NCBI GenBank assembly: GCA_900554625.1
Contig: USHP01000033.1
Coordinates: 1-11,343 of the forward strand
DNA from: an uncultured Eubacteriales bacterium
GTDB taxonomy: Bacteria; Bacillota; Clostridia; Oscillospirales; Oscillospiraceae
Length of the DNA: 11,343 bases
Direction of reading: 5' to 3'
Shown here: positions 1 to 5,318 of the stretch, piece after piece
Layout: every line of letters starts with the position of its first letter
How positions within the stretch are numbered: the first letter of the stretch is position 1
Made by a program: the position numbers and the translations under genes
The notes under the pieces: model-generated
Told to the model about the DNA's origin: nothing
What the model saw: only the letters and a program-made list of their open reading frames with translations
Database searches by the model: none

Positions 1-55
1 CCAGAAGTGCATCCCCGTTTGACACGGAAGATATTTCCAGATTGGAGCGAATCAT
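1..55. repeat. 55-bp exact direct repeat, copy 1
   Basis: Bases 1-55 are identical to 1387-1441 in the same orientation and diverge at the next base (c at 56, g at 1442). The second copy is natural cdaR coding sequence (residues 50-68). This first copy sits where glycerate kinase codon 74 onward should be, so it is out of context. Homology to the left of base 1 cannot be judged. Confidence 0.97.
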
Positions 56-275
56 CTACCTCTGCTCCCAGGGGGCCAGTAACACGGCAGCTGGCATAAT
101 GGCCTCCCAGTGCATGAATCAGAGATTCCACCGTTCCCTCCCCGCCGTCACCAATGGGCAAATCCACCATCTGGCAGTCAGGAAAATGCTTTATGGTTGC
201 CTTGTGCAGAAGTTCGATCGCGTGGAAAGAGGACATGGAACCTTTAAATGAATCCGGTGCAAACAGGATTTTCAT
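1..275 (-). CDS. glxK: Glycerate kinase, N-terminal quarter only, interrupted at window edge
   Basis: The first 74 residues match the start of the GlxK/GarK glycerate kinase family, which phosphorylates D-glycerate to 2- or 3-phosphoglycerate in the cytoplasm. The N-terminus is MKILFAPDSFKGSMSS, followed by IGDGGEGTVESL at residues 41-52 and VTGPLGAEV at 65-73, all family signatures. The start at 275 has GGAGAG seven bases upstream. Full family members are about 370-380 aa, so roughly four fifths are missing. From base 55 leftward the frame stays open but encodes residues unlike a kinase, because bases 1-55 are an exact copy of 1387-1441 inside cdaR, read in another frame. The gene is therefore cut by an assembly join or a real rearrangement. 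It lies downstream of cdaR on the same strand with its own promoter, the usual arrangement for a CdaR target. Kinase identity of residues 1-74 is secure; the fate of the rest is unknown. Confidence 0.88.
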   Translation of the reverse strand, partial: MKILFAPDSFKGSMSSFHAIELLHKATIKHFPDCQMVDLPIGDGGEGTVESLIHALGGHYASCRVTGPLGAEVDDSLQSGNIFRVKRGCTS

Positions 276-315
276 ATGGTCTCTCCGCCTTTCGTGATTT
301 TGCATAACAAATTTC

Positions 316-344
316 TTTGATAATACCGAATCGTTTGTCAAAAA
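316..344 (-). promoter_or_regulatory. Probable promoter of the glycerate kinase gene
   Basis: On the minus strand, TTGCTT (complement of 339-344 region) is followed after exactly 17 bases by TATTAT (complement of about 319-324), about 40 bp upstream of the glycerate kinase start. An overlapping TTGACA exists but has no -10 at good spacing. The -35 is imperfect, which would fit an activator-dependent promoter. Inferred by eye. Confidence 0.5.
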
Positions 345-354
345 GCAACATTTT

Positions 355-418
355 CTATCCTAAATTTTTTGCCATTTCTTGTGTTGACGATACAATGTTG
401 TTTTATTTGCTAGGATAG
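355..418. promoter_or_regulatory. Widely spaced inverted repeat, candidate CdaR operator
   Basis: CTATCCTA at 355-362 and its perfect reverse complement TAGGATAG at 411-418 flank 48 bp of AT-rich DNA just upstream of the predicted glycerate kinase promoter. A near copy, CCATCCTA, lies at 1610-1617 in the leader of cdaR. Placement upstream of the likely target and in the leader of the regulator gene suggests a binding motif for CdaR, but this is inference; the motif is only 8 bp. Confidence 0.4.
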
Positions 419-430
419 TGTGCAAAAAAC

Positions 431-469
431 GCCGCAGGGATTTGTACACTTCACACAAATCCCTGCGGT
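431..469 (-). terminator. Rho-independent terminator of cdaR
   Basis: A perfect 14-bp stem (432-445 with 455-468) with a 9-base loop lies directly after the cdaR stop codon. On the minus strand it is followed by a run of six T within GCGTTTTTTGC (complement of 421-433). This is a strong intrinsic terminator, so the downstream glycerate kinase should depend on its own promoter. Confidence 0.93.
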
Positions 470-475
470 AAACGC

Positions 476-1588
476 TTATGGATGCTCCTTCAGATAATGG
501 TACAGGCAGGTCATCAGCAGCTTGTCGTTGCCTGACTGGAAAGGGTTGATTCCCAGTGCGGAGCGGAGTTTATTAATCCGGAAAACCAGTGTGTTTTTGT
601 GTAAATACAGTTCTTCACTGCTCTTTACCAGATTGAAATCATTTTTTTGCAGGACGCCCGCCATTTTTAGGATACTCTCTTTATTGTCCTGCCCCAAAGC
701 GTGGTCATATACGCTGAAGATTCCCCGCATTTCTTCGCTAGGCAGCAGCGAAAGGAAATACCCATCCAGGTGTTCCATAAAATACAGCACCCGCTCTCCC
801 GACTGCATATTCTTTTCCAGCCACCGACAAGCATCCAAACCCAGATGATAGTCTGCCAGATTGTACTGCATCGTTCCTACATAGGCTCGGTCATAGGCGA
901 CTGCAGCTTCAATACTTTGCAGCCACTCAGCCGTCTGGCTGCACCAGGAAGCCAGAGGCGGCGCAGCGCCTTTTTCCAGGTCTTTGTAGATCAGAATGTG
1001 CCGGTTGTCCACGATCCAGATCATGTCTTCACTGGATGCATAGGACTGCAGTTCCGCTGCTTTCTGCTCCAGCGGGCCCTCTGCGGAAAAATACAGCATT
1101 ATGGGGATTCGAATGATTCCGGATGCGAAATCCAGTTTATTCGCCATCTGCTTCAGCTGTTCCAAAGACGGGGATTCCTCCAAAAACAGTAAGGAAAAAA
1201 ACCGATTTTGGGCGGTAATTTTGCTGAATTCCAGCTCCTGCTGGTTCTCATAGCGTACCATTGTCTCCAGAGACATTTTGATAATCATGGCAATCTCCCG
1301 CACCTTTTCTGGTTCTCCGGTGACACCAACAACAGCAATGGGTTTCTTGGCATAGCGCACCAGAAGGTTGACGCCGTTCTGCACCCCCAGAAGTGCATCC
1401 CCGTTTGACACGGAAGATATTTCCAGATTGGAGCGAATCATGTTATAAGCTGTTTCATGGAAGGTTCCGATCCGCTCCGGATTGCGGCTGGCAATGATAA
1501 TGCCCTGATCGTTCATGATGTTGATGTTATAGTCTGTATATTTTGCAATGCGCTCCACAAACTTCTTTGCCAAATTGGGATTAATCAT
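476..1588 (-). CDS. cdaR: CdaR family sugar-diacid transcriptional regulator
   Basis: A 370-aa protein with the CdaR layout: an N-terminal sugar-diacid recognition domain (about residues 3-135, starting MINPNLAKKFVERI and including the conserved segment NPERIGTFHETA), a degenerate GGDEF-like middle (about 160-290) and a PucR/CdaR-type C-terminal helix-turn-helix (about 306-368, core LYLHKNTLVFRINKL). In this family (E. coli CdaR, 385 aa) the protein activates glucarate, galactarate and glycerate catabolic genes. The start at 1588 is chosen because GGAGG lies seven bases upstream and a promoter lies just beyond; the longer in-frame start at 1750 would run through that promoter. The gene is followed by a terminator and then a glycerate kinase, its probable target. 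Residues 50-68 are encoded by the segment duplicated at 1-55. Family assignment is firm; the exact inducer is unknown. Confidence 0.93.
   Translation of the reverse strand: MINPNLAKKFVERIAKYTDYNINIMNDQGIIIASRNPERIGTFHETAYNMIRSNLEISSVSNGDALLGVQNGVNLLVRYAKKPIAVVGVTGEPEKVREIAMIIKMSLETMVRYENQQELEFSKITAQNRFFSLLFLEESPSLEQLKQMANKLDFASGIIRIPIMLYFSAEGPLEQKAAELQSYASSEDMIWIVDNRHILIYKDLEKGAAPPLASWCSQTAEWLQSIEAAVAYDRAYVGTMQYNLADYHLGLDACRWLEKNMQSGERVLYFMEHLDGYFLSLLPSEEMRGIFSVYDHALGQDNKESILKMAGVLQKNDFNLVKSSEELYLHKNTLVFRINKLRSALGINPFQSGNDKLLMTCLYHYLKEHP
1387..1441. repeat. 55-bp exact direct repeat, copy 2 (inside cdaR)
   Basis: Identical to 1-55. Here it is in its natural place, encoding CdaR residues 50-68 in frame. 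Distance between copies is 1386 bp, which would be the unit length if this is a tandem duplication. Confidence 0.97.
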
Positions 1589-1649
1589 GCCCTCGCCTCC
1601 ATTTTCCTGCCATCCTATTTCGGCAGTTGACCAGTTCGCCTTTTTGCTG

Positions 1650-1678
1650 ATTATAACAATTTGTGTTCCCTGGTGCAA
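1650..1678 (-). promoter_or_regulatory. cdaR promoter
   Basis: On the minus strand TTGCAC (complement of 1673-1678) and TATAAT (complement of 1650-1655, a perfect -10) are separated by exactly 17 bases, about 60 bp upstream of the cdaR start. Confidence 0.85.
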
Positions 1679-1686
1679 GTGGGAAC
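1665..1686. promoter_or_regulatory. Inverted repeat centred on the cdaR -35 box
   Basis: GTTCCC (1665-1670) and GGGAAC (1681-1686) form a 6-bp perfect inverted repeat with a 10-bp spacer; the -35 hexamer of cdaR (1673-1678) lies inside it. A dimeric regulator bound here would compete with RNA polymerase. Its owner is unknown; autoregulation by CdaR is only one possibility. Confidence 0.45.
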
Positions 1687-1717
1687 TTTGTTGCGGCTGG
1701 ATGCATTTGACACAATG

Positions 1718-1750
1718 AAAAAAGCCGGACCTTTTGGTTCGGCTTTTCAC
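1718..1750 (-). terminator. Intrinsic terminator, probably the original thyA terminator
   Basis: A 12-bp stem with one G-T wobble (1720-1731 with 1736-1747) and a TTTT loop. On the minus strand it is followed by TTTTTTC, so it best stops leftward transcription; on the plus strand only TTTTC follows. No gene ends next to it. thyA, leftward and lacking any clear terminator of its own, ends at 3194, and the IS110 element lies between. The simplest reading is that the element split thyA from this terminator. Confidence 0.75.
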
Positions 1751-1779
1751 ACAGATTCGGATATATCAAATCTTTGGAG

Positions 1780-1790
1780 AGACAGACTAC
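1780..1790 (+). repeat. IS110 left subterminal inverted repeat
   Basis: AGACAGACTAC, matching the reverse complement of 3129-3139 at 10 of 11 positions. It lies 66 bp before the transposase start. Confidence 0.65.
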
Positions 1791-1825
1791 TCAATCATTC
1801 AGCGAGTGTCCAGTCCCTGCCTGTT

Positions 1826-1849
1826 CCTCAAGACATCATTTTGAGGGGA
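1826..1849 (+). promoter_or_regulatory. Hairpin sequestering the transposase ribosome binding site
   Basis: CCTCAA (1826-1831) pairs with TTGAGG (1841-1846) around a 9-base loop. The 3' arm contains most of the Shine-Dalgarno sequence GAGGGG (1843-1848) that lies seven bases before the transposase start at 1856. Pairing would reduce translation of transposase, a known way for insertion sequences to stay quiet. Confidence 0.55.
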
Positions 1850-1855
1850 TGTGCT

Positions 1856-3097
1856 ATGCTTAAAATCGTTTATCCGATCTGTTGTGGGATGGATGTCCAC
1901 AAAAACTTCGTTGTCGCCTGTATCGCAACTACAGATGACAAGGGTGTAACCGCCTACAAGAAGAAGCGGTTCTCCACCTTCACCAGTGACTTACGCCGCT
2001 GTGCCTCATGGCTTGCTGAAAATAACTGCAAAGATGTTTGTATGGAATCTACAGGTAAATATTGGATTCCTATTTACAATACTCTGGAATCAACTTGTCA
2101 GATCGTTCTTGCTCACCCCAAATATGTGAAATCAATCCGAGGTAAGAAGACAGACGAGAAGGATGCCAAGTGGATCGCAGATATTTTCAAGCACGGGTTG
2201 GTTTCCGGCAGTTTTATCCCCCCTGCTGACATCCGCCAGCTCCGGGATCTTATGCGCTACCGCCGAAAACTCACGCACTATACTGTCGGAGAAAAGAACC
2301 GTGCACAAAACTGTCTCACTGTTTCAAACATCAAACTGGATGATGTATTCTCAGATGTGTTTGGCAAAACAGCATCTGCTATCACCGACAGATTATTGGA
2401 AAGCAATGAACCTTTCGATGTTGCTCCTTATCTCGATGGGCGAATCAAAACTCCAGTCAAGAAAATTCAAGCCGCAGTGGACGGGGAAATGTGCGTTGAA
2501 CAAGCTGAAAAGCTCCGCATTATCCGCTCTCACATGAACAGCCTTGATCTCTGTAAAGCCAATCTGGAATCTCTGATTTTATCTACTGCTCAGAAATTTC
2601 TTCCCCAACTCGAACTTGTTATGACGGTGCCGGGTATCCAAGCCTATTCCGCAATCGGTATCATTTCGGAAGTCGGTGTGGATATGTCCGTGTTTCCTAC
2701 CTCGAAGCATCTATGCTCCTGGGCCGGTCTTACGCCGCAGAACAACGAAAGCGCCGGAAAGAAGAAAACCACAAGAATCAGCAGAGCCGGAGCTTACATC
2801 AAGCCGTTACTGGTGCAGTGTGCGCTTACTGTTTGTAAAAGCAACAAGCACCCGGAAATCAAGAACCGTTATCTTGCCTTAAAGAAACGCAGAGGGCACA
2901 AGAAGGCCATTATCGCTATCGCAAGAATGTTACTCACTGCCATTTACAACATTCTCAAGAAGAATGAGCCGTACGATCCGGAGCTTTACCTCCGGTGTAA
3001 CAACACTCCGCCGGAACACAGGGCAGTTTCTGTGGAGGAGGCTATCTTCATTTTGCAGCGCCAGGGCTATCTTGTTACCCCCAGCGCTCCTGAGTAG
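1856..3097 (+). CDS. IS110-family transposase (DEDD recombinase)
   Basis: A 413-aa recombinase. The N-terminal RuvC-like DEDD domain shows GMDVHK (Asp13), CMESTGKYW (Glu64) and KTDEKDA (Asp100, Asp103), the expected four acidic residues. The C-terminal Tnp_20 domain begins near residue 250 with VMTVPGIQ, then [17 protein letters not shown] and [13 protein letters not shown]; a serine in this stretch (Ser299 by position, Ser309 as alternative) should be the strand-attacking residue. IS110 elements move through circular intermediates and are guided by an element-encoded RNA (bridge RNA or seekRNA). The start at 1856 is preceded by GAGGGG at seven bases; the frame is open back to 1661 but that stretch covers the terminator and the end of the cdaR promoter, so the longer start is rejected. 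No frameshift or stop, so the gene looks intact. Confidence 0.95.
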   Translation: MLKIVYPICCGMDVHKNFVVACIATTDDKGVTAYKKKRFSTFTSDLRRCASWLAENNCKDVCMESTGKYWIPIYNTLESTCQIVLAHPKYVKSIRGKKTDEKDAKWIADIFKHGLVSGSFIPPADIRQLRDLMRYRRKLTHYTVGEKNRAQNCLTVSNIKLDDVFSDVFGKTASAITDRLLESNEPFDVAPYLDGRIKTPVKKIQAAVDGEMCVEQAEKLRIIRSHMNSLDLCKANLESLILSTAQKFLPQLELVMTVPGIQAYSAIGIISEVGVDMSVFPTSKHLCSWAGLTPQNNESAGKKKTTRISRAGAYIKPLLVQCALTVCKSNKHPEIKNRYLALKKRRGHKKAIIAIARMLLTAIYNILKKNEPYDPELYLRCNNTPPEHRAVSVEEAIFILQRQGYLVTPSAPE

Positions 3098-3139
3098 GCC
3101 GCGTTTGATTATTTTCGGCTACCGTAAGGTGGTCTGTCT
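3095..3139 (+). other. Structured 3' end of the IS110 element, possible guide-RNA segment
   Basis: Immediately at the transposase stop, TAG(G)CCG at 3095-3101 can pair with CGGCTA at 3116-3121. The adjacent stretch CUACC-GUAA-GGUGG (3119-3132) can form a 5-bp stem, including one G-U pair, capped by a GNRA-type tetraloop. The two folds share a few bases and so would be alternative or coaxial. IS1111-type elements encode the guide RNA downstream of the transposase, which makes this a candidate, but the space is short (about 45 bp). Confidence 0.3.
3129..3139 (-). repeat. IS110 right subterminal inverted repeat
   Basis: GTGGTCTGTCT on the plus strand, the reverse complement of AGACAGACCAC, matching the left repeat at 1780-1790 at 10 of 11 positions. 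Confidence 0.65.
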
Positions 3140-3193
3140 TTGTGCGCCCTTTTCGAGGTAGTGCTTAAATCAGGTTGTTTCAAACTTTCTTAC

Positions 3194-4024
3194 TCAAATC
3201 GCCATGGGAATTTCAAAATCAAAGGGGTGATACTGGTAATTTTCCATCCGGAAGCTGTCCTTGGTAAAAGCGTAGAAATCGGTAATGCTTTCGTCCATGG
3301 AGAATTTCGGAGCGGGGAAGCCTTCCTTTTCCAGCATGGCCTTTACCGCCGGAATGTGCCGGTCGTAGATATGGCAGTCGGCAATCACATGCACCAGCTC
3401 GCCAACCTTCAGCCCGGAAACCTGGGCCATCATGTGGGTCAGCACGGCGTACTGCACCACGTTCCAGTTGTTGGCGGTGAGCATGTCCTGGGAACGTTGG
3501 CTCAAAATGGCATTCAGGGTATCCCCGGTGACGTTGAAGGTCATGGAGTAGGCGCAGGGGTACAGGTTCATCTCGTGCAGGTCTTCAAAGTTATAGATGT
3601 TGGTCAGAATCCGCCGGGAAGCCGGGTTGTGCTTCAGATCATACAGCACTCGGTCCACCTGGTCAAACATCCCCTCTTTGTACTGGTGCTTCTTTCCCAG
3701 CTGGTAGCCGTAAGCCTTGCCGATGGTGCCGTCGGGGCCTGCCCACTCGTCCCAGACATGGCTGCCCAGGTCGCAGATCCGGTTGGACTTCTTCTGCCAG
3801 ATCCACAGCAGTTCATCCACGGCGCTTTTCCAGTAGGTCCGGCGCAGGGTCATAATGGGGAATTCTTCCGCCAGGTTATACCGGTTCACCACACCGAATT
3901 TCTTGATGGTGTGGGCCGGGGTGCCGTCTGCCCAGTGGGGACGGACTTCCAAATTCTCATCGGAAAAGCCGTTTTCCAGAATGTCCAGACAGGTCTTTTT
4001 GTAAAGTTCGTCCGCTCTGCTCAT
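3194..4024 (-). CDS. thyA: Thymidylate synthase
   Basis: A 276-aa ThyA that makes dTMP from dUMP using methylene-tetrahydrofolate. Family landmarks in order: folate/phosphate-binding region near residues 27-60, NPASRRI with the arginine pair 137-138, catalytic Cys157 in NLYPCAYS, phosphate-binding QRSQD at 176-180, the dUMP-contacting Asn188 in NWNVVQY, HMMAQVSGLKVGE at 197-209, HIYDRH with His218 and Tyr220, and a C-terminus ending PMAI as in canonical enzymes (PVAI in E. coli). E. coli ThyA is 264 aa. The residue after the catalytic Cys is Ala, where E. coli has His147; this PCAYS form is, to my recollection, common in clostridial ThyA. GGGAGG lies nine bases upstream of the start, with a promoter further up. 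No folA lies alongside. No terminator follows directly, because an IS110 element begins about 50 bp downstream. Confidence 0.96.
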   Translation of the reverse strand: MSRADELYKKTCLDILENGFSDENLEVRPHWADGTPAHTIKKFGVVNRYNLAEEFPIMTLRRTYWKSAVDELLWIWQKKSNRICDLGSHVWDEWAGPDGTIGKAYGYQLGKKHQYKEGMFDQVDRVLYDLKHNPASRRILTNIYNFEDLHEMNLYPCAYSMTFNVTGDTLNAILSQRSQDMLTANNWNVVQYAVLTHMMAQVSGLKVGELVHVIADCHIYDRHIPAVKAMLEKEGFPAPKFSMDESITDFYAFTKDSFRMENYQYHPFDFEIPMAI

Positions 4025-4056
4025 GGGGTTGTTCCTCCCTTTTCATTTCTCGCCGT

Positions 4057-4085
4057 ATCATACCATACCTTCCAGGAATTGTCCA
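4057..4085 (-). promoter_or_regulatory. thyA promoter
   Basis: On the minus strand TGGACA (complement of 4080-4085) and TATGAT (complement of 4057-4062) are 17 bases apart, about 35 bp upstream of thyA. Confidence 0.75.
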
Positions 4086-4119
4086 CAAAAAGTCTATCTT
4101 CAAAGCTCGGAAGCCAATC

Positions 4120-4148
4120 TTGCTTTTTTCCACAATATCCACTATAAT
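4120..4148 (+). promoter_or_regulatory. Promoter of the LacI-type regulator
   Basis: TTGCTT at 4120-4125 and a perfect TATAAT at 4143-4148 with a 17-bp spacer, 34 bp before the start codon. It is divergent from the thyA promoter. I saw no clear LacI-type palindromic operator in the 158-bp intergenic region. Confidence 0.82.
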
Positions 4149-4182
4149 AATATCAAATCACCGGAAGATTGGAGGAACCGCA

Positions 4183-5262
4183 ATGGCGACCATGGAAGAT
4201 ATTGCCCGGCGCCTGGGCATTTCCAAAAGTACCGTCTGCAAAGCCCTGAACGATGCCGCTGACGTCAGCAGCGCCACCCGGGAAGCTGTGTATCAAGTTG
4301 CCCGGGAAGTAGGCTATATTCAGGTTTCTCCCTCCGACGCCGGAAAAATCGCCCTGTTCCTGGAAAACATGGCCTATACCTCCCCCAACGACTACGTCTG
4401 GTCCATCATCGCCGGGTTCCGGCAGATGGCCCAATCCGGCGGCTATCAGATTGACGTGATTCCCCTGGACCCGCTGATGCAAGCCCAGGTGCTGTACGAC
4501 GCCTATATGCAGGAGCGGGGATACGCCGGGGCCCTGTTTCTGGGGCTGGCTCCGGGAGATCCCTGGCTTCAGGATTTTCAGACCTGCCGGTATCCGGCGG
4601 TGGTGTGGGACATCCCCGTTCCCGGCAATCCCCGGGTTGCCCAGCTGGGCGGAGACAATGAGGAAGCCATGTATCAGGTGGTTACCTGCCTGCAAAAGCT
4701 GGGACACAAGAAAATCGGCTATCTCAGCGGGGATTTGAACTCTTATGTCAACCAAACCCGGTATTTTTCCTTCTTCCGGGCCTTGCGCAAGTGCGCCCTG
4801 CCCAGCAATTCCCGTCTGGCAGGCCGCTCCAGCCATACCAGCGAGTGCATCGACAAGAATCTGCCCCGGCTGCTGGAAGAAGGCGTCACCGCCATCATTT
4901 GCAGTCAGGATCGGCTGGCCCATGCAGTGATGATTCACTGTCAGGAACTGGGACTGCAGGTGCCCCAGGATGTGAGCATTGTGGGCTTTGACGATTCTCC
5001 CTTCTGCGCTTACACCGTCCCGCCACTGGCCTCAGTGCGGGTAGACCGGATGCAGCTGGGAAGAAGCGGTTTTCTGACCTTAAAAGCATTGATGGACGGC
5101 TTCCCTCTGGGCTCTGTTCTCCTGCACACCGAACTGGTGCGCAGAAAGTCCATGGGCCGCTATCCCAATAAAGACAAGGTCACCTTCCAGGAAACCCAAT
5201 TCGCCACTGTGGAAGAAGATCCTGCCGCAGCAACGGAAGCACAGCTGCAATTTGAAGTTTAA
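4183..5262 (+). CDS. LacI family transcriptional regulator
   Basis: A 359-aa regulator. Residues 4-45 form the LacI-type helix-turn-helix (MEDIARRLGISKSTVCKALN, then VSSATREAVYQVAREVGY). Residues from about 55 form the periplasmic-binding-protein-like sensor domain, with HKKIGYLSGD near 190, ITAIICSQDRLAHAV-type effector-pocket sequence near 240-250 and the hallmark VSIVGFDDSPF near 265. The hinge is unusual: only about ten residues separate GY (44-45) from KIALFLEN, and the usual PNxxARxL hinge-helix motif is absent. The start at 4183 has GGAGGA six bases upstream; an in-frame ATG at 4192 is less well placed. It stands alone between divergent thyA and a bidirectional terminator, so neither its ligand nor its targets can be inferred; a role for thyA is not implied. 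Confidence 0.92.
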   Translation: MATMEDIARRLGISKSTVCKALNDAADVSSATREAVYQVAREVGYIQVSPSDAGKIALFLENMAYTSPNDYVWSIIAGFRQMAQSGGYQIDVIPLDPLMQAQVLYDAYMQERGYAGALFLGLAPGDPWLQDFQTCRYPAVVWDIPVPGNPRVAQLGGDNEEAMYQVVTCLQKLGHKKIGYLSGDLNSYVNQTRYFSFFRALRKCALPSNSRLAGRSSHTSECIDKNLPRLLEEGVTAIICSQDRLAHAVMIHCQELGLQVPQDVSIVGFDDSPFCAYTVPPLASVRVDRMQLGRSGFLTLKALMDGFPLGSVLLHTELVRRKSMGRYPNKDKVTFQETQFATVEEDPAAATEAQLQFEV

Positions 5263-5269
5263 CCACAAA

Positions 5270-5318
5270 AATACGCCCGCAGACCTTCCTGCATGGAGGT
5301 CTGCGGGCATTTTGCTGT
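5270..5318. terminator. Bidirectional terminator between LacI-type regulator and the selenium operon
   Basis: A perfect 12-bp GC-rich stem (5275-5286 with 5297-5308) and a 10-base loop. It is followed by ATTTTGCTGTT on the plus strand and by TATTTTTG on the minus strand. It sits between two converging genes, the regulator gene (stop 5262) and the cysteine desulfurase gene (stop 5318), and serves both. Confidence 0.93.

Larger units (their letters stand above)
1773..3142 (+). mobile_element. IS110-family insertion sequence (approximate ends)
   Basis: The element is defined by a DEDD transposase gene at 1856-3097 and a pair of imperfect inverted repeats: AGACAGACTAC at 1780-1790 and, at 3129-3139, the reverse complement of AGACAGACCAC (10 of 11 positions match). 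Subterminal repeats a few bases inside the ends are characteristic of the IS1111 subgroup; ends given here assume 7 bp outside the left repeat and 3 bp outside the right, as known for that subgroup. No target-site duplication is expected for this family and none is seen. The flanking genes thyA and cdaR are intact. The coding part looks less GC-rich than neighbouring genes. Exact ends are uncertain by tens of bases. Confidence 0.7.

Noticed and set aside
384..416. Possible rightward promoter (TTGACG with TAGGAT)
   Set aside because: Spacing is too long (about 21 bp) and no rightward gene follows; the stretch is better explained as upstream DNA of glxK.
1589..1750. N-terminal extension of CdaR to an upstream in-frame start
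   Set aside because: The added stretch contains a near-consensus cdaR promoter and lacks family similarity; the start at 1588 has GGAGG at ideal spacing and matches the family N-terminus.
1661..1855. N-terminal extension of the transposase
   Set aside because: It would run through the cdaR -35 region and a terminator hairpin outside the element; the start at 1856 has its own ribosome binding site and gives a normal IS110 N-terminus.
3140..4147. Long rightward open frame opposite thyA
   Set aside because: It is the mirror of a well-conserved ThyA gene, lacks a ribosome binding site and resembles no protein family.
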